Shown here: one piece after another, positions 27,255 through 36,311 of the stretch
Numbering within the stretch: the stretch's first letter is position 1
How the letters are laid out: the number at the start of each line of letters is the position of its first letter
Origin: Candidatus Omnitrophota bacterium
Lineage (GTDB): Bacteria > Hinthialibacterota > Hinthialibacteria > OLB16
NCBI GenBank assembly: GCA_020632575.1
Contig: JACKFH010000005.1
Coordinates: forward strand, 124,001 to 188,000
Reading direction: 5' to 3'
Length of the DNA: 64,000 bases
Position numbers and translations under genes: made by a program
Notes under the pieces: generated by a model
Told to the model about the DNA's origin: nothing
What the model saw: only the letters and a program-made list of their open reading frames with translations
Databases searched by the model: none

Positions 27255-28780
27255 TTCAACTTCTTAATCCGGAGGTTTCGGAACTTCACTTCATTGTGAT
27301 GATCCTGGAGACCGATGTACCCGGAGACCGCACGGTTTTTCATCGCCTCGACCTCGCTGTATTTGAAGTGATGGGCAAGGTGTCCGTTCCAGACGATCTT
27401 GACCTCTGTTCCGATGCATTGAATCTCGACCTCGTTCCACTCGTCGGGATGAATGAAGATTCCCTCGGGAGGTTTGACATCGTAGATGCTCCCGGTCACA
27501 TCGTTCGTGATGGGCGCGTCTTTGTCCTGTCCCATCACTTGGAACTCGAAGCCGATTCGGGAACAACGCCCCACGAGCGGCGCGCGCATGAACATGCCAC
27601 TGTTACCGTTCTCTTTGATCCAATACTCGCCGCGGAAGATGAAATCGCTGTAAGGCTCCCAGGATCGCAGCCATCCTCCCTTGAATCCTTGGAGTTGAAT
27701 GACTCCATCCTCGACAAAGAAATCGTCGGGCTGAGAGATCGGAACCCAACCCGATAGGTCCTTGCCATTGAAAAGAGAAACAAACCCCTCCTCCGCCTCC
27801 TTGGGATCGAGATCGGCGTTCATGTCCTCGGAGGGTGGAATCGCCTCCGAAATTTCTTTCTGCAATTGATCCACGAGAGGCGCGATGTCATCCAGCGTCT
27901 TCTGAACTTTTCCCATATCGGCGTCACGATCCTCGTAGACCACACAGAAGCCATACGGGAACGATTCGTCGATCCGTCGGAATCCAACTTTGGAAACCGC
28001 TTTCTTCAGATCGTCGCTGGAGAGATTTTGCGCGGAGACCGTCTCGATGAATGGCGCGCCATCCGCGGAAACTCCTCCCTCTCCCAGCTCGAGCGAATCG
28101 ACACGCCCCATCACGACATCGATTGGACCGCCCTCTTTCACTAGTCCTGAATTGACCCGCGAGGATGCTCCGCCGGCGGCGAGAATGAGATCGGGGTGTT
28201 TTGCTTTGAGTGACTCAGCAATGCCCAAAGCGCTTTCCGCCGGGTCGGTTCCCGAATCTTGAATCTTCCAATCCGAATCATCGAGTTGGTCGGTCAGACA
28301 CAGAAGATACCAGCAATCGTCCCCAAGCCCGTCGACCAGGGTCGCGGCCGCTTTCGCATAGGCTTCGGGCTCATCGAGTTGGCACTGGAGGGAGGGATCG
28401 AATATCACCACCAATGGAAGCATGTCGAAAGCATTGACCGCGACAATGTTGTCATGCAGGCGCTCGAGGCGGTCGGAGGAGATCCGAAGGCCATCGCCGG
28501 AGAAGAATCGATTGCCCGGTTTTTGGCACCGCAGGACCACAGTCGAGGCGCCCGAAAGCGGCCAGTCTTTGATCGTCGCGGAGAGATCTCCGGAATCGGC
28601 GTCCGGGAATTCGACTCCTCTTATTCCGGAGACGTTTTTATATTGCCCCCAACGGATCTCGTTGTTCTTGATGATGACCTTTCCCGGGTAGCCGCTCCAT
28701 GAAACAGGGCAAAATGCGGTGAAGGCGAAAACCGCCGACACAAGCAAACCCAACCGGTTTGTGAATTGCCGAACCTTCAT
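27251..28780 (-). CDS. Secreted DUF1080 (3-keto-disaccharide hydrolase-like) protein with novel N-terminal domain
   Basis: A 509-residue exported protein. The ATG at 28780 has GGAGG ten bases upstream and gives a clear signal peptide (LGLLVSAVFAFTAFCPVSWS); a longer frame does not. The C-terminal 200 residues are a DUF1080/laminin-G-like beta-sandwich (FVSLFNGKDLSGWVP, GYIGLQDHHNEVKFRNLRI). Members act on 3-keto-glycosides or bind glycans. The N-terminal 290 residues resemble a TIM-barrel glycoside-hydrolase fold in strand pattern (STVVLRCQKPGNRF, MLPLVVIFDPS) but match nothing I can name. Likely glycan processing outside the cytoplasm. Confidence 0.75.
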   Translation of the reverse strand: MKVRQFTNRLGLLVSAVFAFTAFCPVSWSGYPGKVIIKNNEIRWGQYKNVSGIRGVEFPDADSGDLSATIKDWPLSGASTVVLRCQKPGNRFFSGDGLRISSDRLERLHDNIVAVNAFDMLPLVVIFDPSLQCQLDEPEAYAKAAATLVDGLGDDCWYLLCLTDQLDDSDWKIQDSGTDPAESALGIAESLKAKHPDLILAAGGASSRVNSGLVKEGGPIDVVMGRVDSLELGEGGVSADGAPFIETVSAQNLSSDDLKKAVSKVGFRRIDESFPYGFCVVYEDRDADMGKVQKTLDDIAPLVDQLQKEISEAIPPSEDMNADLDPKEAEEGFVSLFNGKDLSGWVPISQPDDFFVEDGVIQLQGFKGGWLRSWEPYSDFIFRGEYWIKENGNSGMFMRAPLVGRCSRIGFEFQVMGQDKDAPITNDVTGSIYDVKPPEGIFIHPDEWNEVEIQCIGTEVKIVWNGHLAHHFKYSEVEAMKNRAVSGYIGLQDHHNEVKFRNLRIKKLN

Positions 28781-28809
28781 TCTAGGTGAACCTCCAATCC
28801 GATTTTCAA

Positions 28810-29979
28810 TCAGGCGTTGAATCTGGAAACCGCATGGTGATAGGCTTTTTCGAGATTGTCCACCGACCGGCCCCAGGTCCAATTGTCAAGAAATTGCCGA
28901 CGGCATCGGTCGGCCAAATTCGAATCCGTTCGAATCGTTTCCAGGAACGTCGACAGCCCATTCCGCCATTCCCGCTCCCCCAAACCCGATACCAAGGCCC
29001 CGCAATCTCCAATCATTTTTGGGGCCTCCCCGACATTGGAGGCGATCACCGGGGTTCCATGGGAGAGCGATTCCACCACCACCAGAGGGGATTTGCAGCG
29101 ACTCATTGGATCATCCTTGAGAGGAAACAGAAGGCCTGTCGAAAGAGAAAGAATCGCCTGCGCTTCCCGATGCGGGACATACCCGGTGAATTGGCATCGT
29201 GCGAGAATTCCCTCCTCGCGGGCCCTTTCCTCCAGCGACCTCCTCCCGGGACCGTCTCCCACCAACACCAAATGGAGGTCATCCTGTTCGCGCATGACTC
29301 CGGCGATCGCGGACAACACCTCGACCGGGAAATCCTCCGCCTCCATTTGTCCCAGGAAAGTCAAAACGGTTCGGTCGCCAAATTCTTGTTCCCACTTTTG
29401 CAGGATGGAATCGTCGATGGCCCTTGGCGACCCGCCGACTGGACAGAAAAATATGGATTCCGAAGGGAACCCGTGCGATTGACAGATCCGGCCAATCTCA
29501 TCGCTCGCCACGGAAACCGAATCCGCCCAATCGAGGATGAGTCTCTCCCAAGTTCCGATCAGGTTTCCGACCAAGGGAGAATCGGTGAGACGTTGCGCGA
29601 TTCCCCCCTCGCCCCCCTCCAGGTCATCCCAATCGTAGTGAAGCGGCCCCGGGTGTTTCCGGAGTCCCCAGAGCACCGGAATCCCCGTATCTGGATAACA
29701 CTTCCAGAGATGAACGAGATCCGCGGATTGGATCTCGCGCGACAGGATCCGGATGTTCTCCGGGATGGAGGCGGCTTGACGGTCCAGCGCGAGGACTCGG
29801 ACGCCGGGAGGCGCTTCAGGTCGGAGCGAGGGGAGAGTTCTTCTCCTTTCCGAATGAGGGAACTGAATGAGGGTGACCTCATAATCGCGGGTGGCTAATT
29901 CCTCGGCCTGACGCCAGATCCTTTCGGCGCAGCCCACATTCACCACATCGAACCGTTGAACCATGAGGATCTTCTTCAT
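28810..29979 (-). CDS. Family 4-type glycosyltransferase (GT-B fold)
   Basis: Cytoplasmic glycosyltransferase, about 389 residues from ATG 29979 (MKKILMVQRFD). A 13-codon longer start is possible; both have weak ribosome sites. It carries LTFLGQMEAE, VLVGDGPGRRSLEE and the donor block CKSPLVVVESLSHGTPVIAS, and it resembles the enzyme at 17043-18230 including WDD and NVGEAP. Probably adds a sugar to a lipid-linked surface glycan. It precedes the DUF1080 gene by 29 bases on the same strand. Confidence 0.86.
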   Translation of the reverse strand: MKKILMVQRFDVVNVGCAERIWRQAEELATRDYEVTLIQFPHSERRRTLPSLRPEAPPGVRVLALDRQAASIPENIRILSREIQSADLVHLWKCYPDTGIPVLWGLRKHPGPLHYDWDDLEGGEGGIAQRLTDSPLVGNLIGTWERLILDWADSVSVASDEIGRICQSHGFPSESIFFCPVGGSPRAIDDSILQKWEQEFGDRTVLTFLGQMEAEDFPVEVLSAIAGVMREQDDLHLVLVGDGPGRRSLEERAREEGILARCQFTGYVPHREAQAILSLSTGLLFPLKDDPMSRCKSPLVVVESLSHGTPVIASNVGEAPKMIGDCGALVSGLGEREWRNGLSTFLETIRTDSNLADRCRRQFLDNWTWGRSVDNLEKAYHHAVSRFNA

Positions 29980-30133
29980 GCTGCCGGAAGGATAGGCGAG
30001 GCTCTCGCCCGGATTCAACTCTCGGGCGAAAATGGAGTTTTTCGGCTCCGTGCTTGCAACTCCATTCGAATCGAACTTAAAATGTTAAGGAGAGAAAAAA
30101 ATCAATTTTTCGAAAGGTTCGCCGGGAACCCCG

Positions 30134-31510
30134 ATGTTGAAAATCCATCCCCCCCTCTTGTTGGTTCTGACGCTGCTGGCGACTGCCGGTTGGGCTGAAA
30201 ACAAAATTCTCTACCTAACCAATGGCGACACCCTAGAGGGCGAAATCGTCGATGAGACTCAGGAACGCCTTTCGTTAAGACTGAAAAGCGGAGTCACCAT
30301 CTCGCTGAACCAAGACGAGATCGAGTCCATCGAAACCGCGAAAAGCATCGCCGAGATGGAACAACCCTCGATCGAGGAACCGGTGGCGCCCCCCCCGGAC
30401 CTCAATTTGAACGAGGTGTTCCGATCGGCGAATCCGACCCCCACTCCGATTCCAATCAGCCGACTGGGATCTCTTAAAATCCGTAAGAAGTTCAAGGCCA
30501 AGGAGTTTCGCGAGTCCTTGCTGCCCAAAAACCTGGGTCAGGAAGAGAACCAACCCATGCGGAATCTCCCGCAAATCCCCGAACAAGACGAGGAGGGGAA
30601 TCGGAATTCCGGGGTGGTCACCTATCTGGAGACCGGACCCAAAATCCGTTCCGGGCCGGGCGGCTGGAGTCCTCTCGAGGCCGATCGCTTGCTGAACCCC
30701 GGCGATGAGATCAACACGCTCGAGGGGCGGATCGAGATCACCACCCAGCCCGGCAATCTATTGAGGCTCGAACCCAACACACAGGTTCTGTTTGAACGTA
30801 GCCGGAGTCTCCTCAAGAAGGGGAAGGCGTGGCTGGTCACCTTCGACAAGAACCCCTCGACCATCGAGTTTGGAAATGTCGTGCTGAAACTGCAGCCGGA
30901 TGGACTGATCCACATCGAGACTCTCCGCTCCGGCCACAAGATTTCCATTCTCGAAGGGACCATCCGAGTCCACAACCAACCCCAAACCCCGCGATTGCTG
31001 AAATCGATCAAAGGGCCGAGTTCGGTCTGGATCGATGGAGCGAACGCGCTCAGTTCCGATAGCGAAATCGAATCGGTCCTGGGATCGAGGTGGGAGGACT
31101 GGCAAAAACGAATCGCCCAATACGCTTCTCAGCATACCACCGGGCTCGAGGATTTTGTCACCGAAGCGGAAGACAAAGACCAATCGACCGCGAGAGCCCT
31201 GATCCTGGAACTGGCCGAGGCGGTCTCCGAGTACTACATGGACCACGGGAGTTTTCCCCCGGACATCGACCCACCCCTGATGGTTCTGGTCCAAAACCCG
31301 GGTGACCCCAAGTGGAAGGGCCCTTACCTGGAGGGGGCCGCGGCGACCTTGAAAGACCCCTGGGGAGGAAACTTTGTCTATCGCCTGATGAAACAGGGCG
31401 AGGACACCATCGCGGGAATCTATATCAAAGGCTCGAACCAAAAATTCGAAGAGGGCGAGGGGGACGATATCGGCATCCTCGTTCCACCTCCGGATACAGC
31501 GGACAACTAA
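30134..31510 (+). CDS. Secreted FecR-domain protein fused to GspG-like pseudopilin C-domain
   Basis: A 458-residue exported protein in four parts: a signal peptide (MLKIHPPLLLVLTLLATAGWA); a small barrel-like module with LTNGDTLEGEIVDE; a Pro-rich linker containing a run of eight C in the DNA (30389-30396); a FecR-like sheet (about 160-300) with GDEINTLEGRIEI and ISILEGTIRVH; and a final 110 residues like the periplasmic domain of type II secretion pseudopilin GspG (YYMDHGSFPP, GPYLEG, LKDPWGGNFVYR, EGEGDDIGI). The hydrophobic pilin helix and prepilin site are absent. It may dock on a secretion pseudopilus or use the fold for calcium or glycan binding. Function unknown. The 115 bases before it show no clear promoter. 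Confidence 0.7.
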   Translation: MLKIHPPLLLVLTLLATAGWAENKILYLTNGDTLEGEIVDETQERLSLRLKSGVTISLNQDEIESIETAKSIAEMEQPSIEEPVAPPPDLNLNEVFRSANPTPTPIPISRLGSLKIRKKFKAKEFRESLLPKNLGQEENQPMRNLPQIPEQDEEGNRNSGVVTYLETGPKIRSGPGGWSPLEADRLLNPGDEINTLEGRIEITTQPGNLLRLEPNTQVLFERSRSLLKKGKAWLVTFDKNPSTIEFGNVVLKLQPDGLIHIETLRSGHKISILEGTIRVHNQPQTPRLLKSIKGPSSVWIDGANALSSDSEIESVLGSRWEDWQKRIAQYASQHTTGLEDFVTEAEDKDQSTARALILELAEAVSEYYMDHGSFPPDIDPPLMVLVQNPGDPKWKGPYLEGAAATLKDPWGGNFVYRLMKQGEDTIAGIYIKGSNQKFEEGEGDDIGILVPPPDTADN

Positions 31511-31529
31511 ACGTCACAACCAGGATCTC

Positions 31530-33092
31530 GTGAACGACACATCTCCTCAATTCCCCATCCCCGGTCCGCAAACCGGAGAGAGAACCGAACGGTTTGTATC
31601 CACTTTTCTCGTGACCGTCCTCGTGGTTTTCGCGGCGTTCTTCCTCTATCACGCCGCGCGCACGATCCTTTATCCCTACACGGTCGACTATGGCGAGGGC
31701 TTTCTTTTGAACCAGGGCAATGAGCTCGCTCACCTCCGAAGCCCCTATCAACCCCTCGATGAACCCCCGTGGCTGGTTGCCAACTACCCGCCGGTTTATC
31801 CCGCCTTGCTGGCCATTGGCATCAAAGCGTTTGGAATCCAGTACTACTTCGGGAGAGCGCTTTCGCTGCTCGGCATCCTGGTCGCGGGTTATTGCCTTTA
31901 TGCCATGACCCGCGATCAAACGGGCAACCGGCTGGCGGCTTGGGTCTCGCTGCTTGTCTGGCTCGGATCCTATCCCGTTTACGCATGGGGAGCCTACCAT
32001 CGTGTGGATTCAGTCGGGATCGGATTCGAGGCGTTAGGGCTTCTCTTCTTGATGAAGAGAGAACGTTTAACTCTATCGATCCTGTTCTTCCTGCTCGCGC
32101 TCTATTGTCGGCAAACTCTGTGGATGGCGCCGCTGGCGGGGTATTTCTATTTGCGACGAATGGACGGTCCTCGATTCGCGGCTCGATGGTTTGGCAAATT
32201 GCTGGTTCTTGGCGGAGGGATCTTCCTGATCCTGACTCTCCTCACCGGTGGGGAATTCTTCCGCCACTTGGTCTCCTACAACGCCAACCCCTACCACATC
32301 AAGGATGTGTGGCGTAACGCCCATAACGGTCTCTTCCTGACCATGCTCCTCCCCACTCTGTTCCTGATCTACACCCTGGTCCGCGTGATCTCGACCGGTA
32401 AGTGGGACCTGCTGGGGTATTGCATCCCTTTTTCGATACTCACCTTTTTCCTGGTGGGCAAGCTCGGTTCGGCGGTCAATTATCTCTTCGAGATCGCATT
32501 GGTCAGCGCATGGGCGACCGGGGTGGTGATCGCGGAGGCGCAATACCACATTCCGAAAGGGAACCCCCTTCGACTCATGCCCGCTTTATTCCTCGGCGTC
32601 GGCATCTGCTTCCCACTGCATGTCCCCCATTTCTACAACCAATGGTCGATCAACGACTGGGCCGGAACTCCGATTTCGTCATCCCGCGTGATGACCGATG
32701 AACTCGCCTACCGTTTGAAGGAAATTGAGGAGCCGGTGTTGAGTCAGGACGCCGGTCTTTCCCTGATGACCGGTCATAAACTCGTTTGGCAACCCTTCAT
32801 CATGACTCAACTTCACCAACAGAAGAGGTGGAACCAAGAGCCCCTGCTGGAAATGATCCGCAACAAAGAGTTCAAGGCGTTGGTGTTGCCGATCAACTTC
32901 GAGCTCGACACCAACCTCTCGGAGTTCGGCCTGTGGTGGACCCAATTCGATGAGGAGATGGTGGAGACCATCCGGACGCACTACCGTGTGGCTCCCCGGA
33001 TCAACCCCGCCGCGAACCGGGGTCAGGACCCTCGCTGGGTTTGGGGATACCACTCGCCATTTGGAACCAATTACCTGTACTTCCCAAAATAG
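31530..33092 (+). CDS. Multispanning glycosyltransferase-like membrane protein (GT39/PMT-type)
   Basis: A 520-residue polytopic protein with about ten or more helices. The first periplasmic loop holds the acidic motif VDYGEGFLLNQGNE, the position where PMT/ArnT-type enzymes have catalytic acidic residues. Such enzymes use polyprenyl-phosphate sugars to modify lipids, glycans or proteins in the periplasm. The C-terminal 130 residues are soluble. It starts at GTG with an AGGATC ribosome site, 19 bases after the FecR/GspG gene. Donor and acceptor unknown. Confidence 0.7.
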   Translation: MNDTSPQFPIPGPQTGERTERFVSTFLVTVLVVFAAFFLYHAARTILYPYTVDYGEGFLLNQGNELAHLRSPYQPLDEPPWLVANYPPVYPALLAIGIKAFGIQYYFGRALSLLGILVAGYCLYAMTRDQTGNRLAAWVSLLVWLGSYPVYAWGAYHRVDSVGIGFEALGLLFLMKRERLTLSILFFLLALYCRQTLWMAPLAGYFYLRRMDGPRFAARWFGKLLVLGGGIFLILTLLTGGEFFRHLVSYNANPYHIKDVWRNAHNGLFLTMLLPTLFLIYTLVRVISTGKWDLLGYCIPFSILTFFLVGKLGSAVNYLFEIALVSAWATGVVIAEAQYHIPKGNPLRLMPALFLGVGICFPLHVPHFYNQWSINDWAGTPISSSRVMTDELAYRLKEIEEPVLSQDAGLSLMTGHKLVWQPFIMTQLHQQKRWNQEPLLEMIRNKEFKALVLPINFELDTNLSEFGLWWTQFDEEMVETIRTHYRVAPRINPAANRGQDPRWVWGYHSPFGTNYLYFPK

Positions 33093-33098
33093 CGTCGA

Positions 33099-34379
33099 TC
33101 AAAGTTGAACCCGCGCTGGAGCCTCCGGCATCCGGCCGGTTTTCGCCATCCAAAACCCAAGGGCGAAGAGAATCAGGATCCCGGGGAGAGGCAGGTTCAG
33201 CATGAGCATCCCCGAACCGGAGAGGTAAGCGGGGTTGGCCCATTGCACCCAGACACAAGCGATCGCCCAGCAGGCCGCCGCGAGACCCAGGATCCCATTG
33301 TTCACCCCATTCCCGGCCAGCCGTGAAGCGAGAACCACCCAAGCCGGCAGGGCCAAGATCAAATAGTGGTCCCAAAACAGGGAGGGGATTAACAGCATTC
33401 CGAGTATCCACACTCCCAGTTCCATTTCCGGATCCTCATCCCTCCGTTGGATGCGGCAACAGGCCAGGCAACCGATTAGTATCCCGAGCCCCCAGAGATA
33501 GCAAAGGCCCTTGGCCAGAAATCCGAGATCGAGCCAGGGTTCGGTTCGCAGGTTTTCATGGAAGAGTCGAAAGACGAGCGCGGGGAAGCCGATGTTCCCG
33601 GGGTCCACGTAAAACGCGTTTCCGGCCTCGGCCCAAGTGGAGGATCCGTACCCCATCTGCAAGACTATCGGAAGGTAATCGAAATACGGGTTTAGGCCGA
33701 AGACCACACCGGGACCGAGGATGAGAAGAAACCCGGTGAAGATCCCGACCCCAAGCGCGGGCCACTCCCTCTTCCACAAGAGCCACAACCCAAGGAATCC
33801 CGGAACCACCTTTACCAGTGTGGCTAGAGCAATCACGGCGGCGGCGGATTTCTTCCACCCGTTTCGCCAAAGGAACAGGATCAAACTGAGCATCAGGAGG
33901 AGGAAGTGGTCGAGTTGCCCAGCATCGATGGCGCGGTACAGAGGGAACGAGTAGCAGACGCTCCCAAGGAGAAAGGCTGTTTTGGCCAACGGGGTGAAAC
34001 CAGAAAGACCTCCAGCGAGAAGAAGAAGGGCGCCAATGAGACAGGCCTGATTAAACCAGAACCAGACCTGGGTCGCTCGTTCGTAATCCATCCGGCCCAA
34101 CCAGCCGAAAAGGTATCCGGTGAAGGGGGGATAGACGTAAGGGTTCAGGTAGCGGAGATCGGGGTGACGAACCTCGGAGGCTTCCGCTCGCAGGGATTCC
34201 TCCAAATACGGGTCCTCGCCTCTCCAAAGGAGACGCCCCCCGAGATACAGATGTTTGAAATCGTTGTGGGTCGAGTTCTCGAGCGGGGCGGCAAATTGGA
34301 ATCGATAGAAGACCAGCGCGAAAATCGCGATTGCCAACGACCACAGCAAACGGTTCTGTGGAGATTCCGTGAGAGACAT
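33099..34379 (-). CDS. GT87/DUF2029-like integral membrane mannosyltransferase-type protein
   Basis: A 426-residue protein with about ten helices. The first loop DFKHLYLGGRLLWRGEDPY matches the DUF2029/GT87 pattern (acidic residues following the first helix, then Y-x-Y-P-P as YVYPPF). Members use polyprenyl-phosphate mannose. GGGAGG precedes the ATG. It converges with the preceding GT39-like gene (6 bases between stops) and lies 17 bases after the PpiC gene on its own strand. Confidence 0.75.
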   Translation of the reverse strand: MSLTESPQNRLLWSLAIAIFALVFYRFQFAAPLENSTHNDFKHLYLGGRLLWRGEDPYLEESLRAEASEVRHPDLRYLNPYVYPPFTGYLFGWLGRMDYERATQVWFWFNQACLIGALLLLAGGLSGFTPLAKTAFLLGSVCYSFPLYRAIDAGQLDHFLLLMLSLILFLWRNGWKKSAAAVIALATLVKVVPGFLGLWLLWKREWPALGVGIFTGFLLILGPGVVFGLNPYFDYLPIVLQMGYGSSTWAEAGNAFYVDPGNIGFPALVFRLFHENLRTEPWLDLGFLAKGLCYLWGLGILIGCLACCRIQRRDEDPEMELGVWILGMLLIPSLFWDHYLILALPAWVVLASRLAGNGVNNGILGLAAACWAIACVWVQWANPAYLSGSGMLMLNLPLPGILILFALGFWMAKTGRMPEAPARVQL

Positions 34380-34396
34380 GCCCCTCCCCTCGAAAA

Positions 34397-36160
34397 TCAG
34401 GAGTATTTATACGGATCCAAGTAATACTTGGGAGGCTCCGAATCGAGTTTGAAGAGACGAAGAATCAGGTCGGCGAGCGGTTTGTAGTCGAACTTATAAT
34501 TCGCCTGGCTTAGAATCTCTTCGATATGGGCCGCTCGGGCTTTCGCGATTTGGCTCTTTCGACAGAGATCGTAAGCCTTCTCCTGAGCGAGTTCGTATTT
34601 GAGAACGCCGCTTTCATCCAATTTACCGCGCAAGACCATTTCGAAACTGTCCTCCACTCGGAAGGGTTGGCTGATCTCTCCATCCTCCAGTCGAGCCACC
34701 ACGGAGGACCATTCCGGCGGCATGTCGAGCATTGAGACGTACCCCAGGTAACCGCCATCGGGGTTGTCGGAAAACCGGTGGGCCCAGGTGATGAAACTGT
34801 GACCCTGTTCGGCGATGAGGGTCCGGATGGCCATGAGCTGGTTGTAGGTTTCGCTTTCGGCGTTGAGTTTGTCCTGCTCGGAAGCGTTCATCGGATAGTT
34901 GATCGCTTTGGTGATGTGCCACGCCTCGACCATGGCGGGTCGACGGAAAGCTTCCAGATTCTCTTCGTAGAATTGATAGACCTCCTCCTCGGTCGGGGTG
35001 ATCTCGGCGTCGATGGTCAACTCCATGAAATAGTCGGAGAGCACTCTTCTCTCGACTGGACGAAAACGGTCCTTGAAATACTGGGTGTCGGTGAAATCCA
35101 ACTGGTGGACATGGTTGAGAAGGAGTTTTCTCTTTCCGAAATGTTCGAACAGCTCGAGTCGCTCCGCTCGAGATTTCGCTCCCCGAGCCTCGGCGTATTT
35201 GACAAATTCTCCCCAGCTGACGGTCATGTTTCCGGGCTCGATTTTGAGGAGAATCTTTTCGTTGTCGACATCCTCCTCATCGAAGAGTTCGGGATGCGGC
35301 GTGACTTGATAACTCGCGGCAAGCTCCTCCAGAAACGCCTCCAACCTCTCCTCGCGGGTCCGTTTGAAGAGCTGTTGATAGGCGGTCCTTTTCGAATCCT
35401 CAAACGATTTCGTTTCGGTCTCCTTTTTCCTCTCGGGGTAGAAGATCATGTAACCGGATGGCGGGGTCTCCACCACTGGGGAGTGGGTCTTCACCGGGGT
35501 CTCGAGAATCACCTGCTCGATCTCGGCCGGACGGTCTCCCGGGCGAAACGGGCCCCACAGCTGGTATTTCTTTCGAGAGTCCGTGTCGGTGTACTCATCG
35601 AGAAGTTCGTTGAAGTTGCCGCCTCTTTCCAGTTTCTGCCAGCATTCTTTGGCGCGCTTTTGGGCCTCCTCGGGGCCATGTTTCTCGTTCGAAAAAAAGA
35701 TCCGGTAATAACTGTAGGATCCTGGAACCATGAACTCGTCTTTGTGCTCGTTGTAGAAACGGCGAACCTCTTTTTCAGTCAGGCGAATCGGTTCGTCGAC
35801 TTCATGGCGGATCAGCAGGTTCATGCTGTACTCCTCACGGACCGGCCGAATCCGGTCGAGATAAACGGGGTCGCGATCGAGTTGTCTCTCCAGAGCCCGC
35901 TCGTAGAGAATTTTTTCGGAGGACCATTCGTGACCGGCCTGGAGCACAAATTCTTCCAGTTTTTGGGGGTTCACATCGTTGAGGGTGTAAAGTTCCCGAA
36001 AGGTGTGGAGGCAATCGGCAACGGTCAGATACCCGCCATCCCATGAGGCGACGATTCCCTGGAGTTCCGGCGAGGGGGATTCTTCCTCTTTGGAGCAGCC
36101 GCTCCAAAGAAGTCCCGACAAAATGAGGATCGGCGCGATCCCATAGGAAAGTTTTTTCAT
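34397..36160 (-). CDS. PpiC/SurA-type peptidyl-prolyl isomerase lipoprotein
   Basis: Periplasmic folding helper of about 587 residues. Start set at the ATG near 36160, which gives signal peptide MKKLSYGIAPILILSG and lipobox WSGC; a longer frame from a TTG at 36295 is unlikely. Two parvulin-like regions are visible: one near residues 130-230 (YYRIFFSNEK...), degenerate, and one at about 440-560 with the family block FSDNPDGGYLGYVSML and EISQPFRVEDSFEMVL. Long helices lie between, as in SurA/PrsA chaperones. It may assist outer-membrane or secreted proteins. Confidence 0.8.
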   Translation of the reverse strand: MKKLSYGIAPILILSGLLWSGCSKEEESPSPELQGIVASWDGGYLTVADCLHTFRELYTLNDVNPQKLEEFVLQAGHEWSSEKILYERALERQLDRDPVYLDRIRPVREEYSMNLLIRHEVDEPIRLTEKEVRRFYNEHKDEFMVPGSYSYYRIFFSNEKHGPEEAQKRAKECWQKLERGGNFNELLDEYTDTDSRKKYQLWGPFRPGDRPAEIEQVILETPVKTHSPVVETPPSGYMIFYPERKKETETKSFEDSKRTAYQQLFKRTREERLEAFLEELAASYQVTPHPELFDEEDVDNEKILLKIEPGNMTVSWGEFVKYAEARGAKSRAERLELFEHFGKRKLLLNHVHQLDFTDTQYFKDRFRPVERRVLSDYFMELTIDAEITPTEEEVYQFYEENLEAFRRPAMVEAWHITKAINYPMNASEQDKLNAESETYNQLMAIRTLIAEQGHSFITWAHRFSDNPDGGYLGYVSMLDMPPEWSSVVARLEDGEISQPFRVEDSFEMVLRGKLDESGVLKYELAQEKAYDLCRKSQIAKARAAHIEEILSQANYKFDYKPLADLILRLFKLDSEPPKYYLDPYKYS

Positions 36161-36311
36161 CGAATACAACCTTAGTTTTTGAATCACTTTTGAGCGTCTT
36201 CCTGAACAATCGAATGCATTGAAGGCGGTGAAATATAGGCCACTCGAGTGGGGAGAAGCAAGGGAGTCAACAATACCGTGGAGTCGCCGTTTCAATCGCA
36301 GTCTTGGTTTC

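Noticed and set aside
30389..30396. Run of eight C inside the FecR/GspG gene as a phase-variation tract.
   Set aside because: It encodes a Pro-rich linker in frame and is short; without read-level variation there is no support.
34778..36046. A 422-codon frame opposite the PpiC gene.
   Set aside because: The opposite strand encodes a lipoprotein with parvulin motifs; the plus-strand product has no family features.
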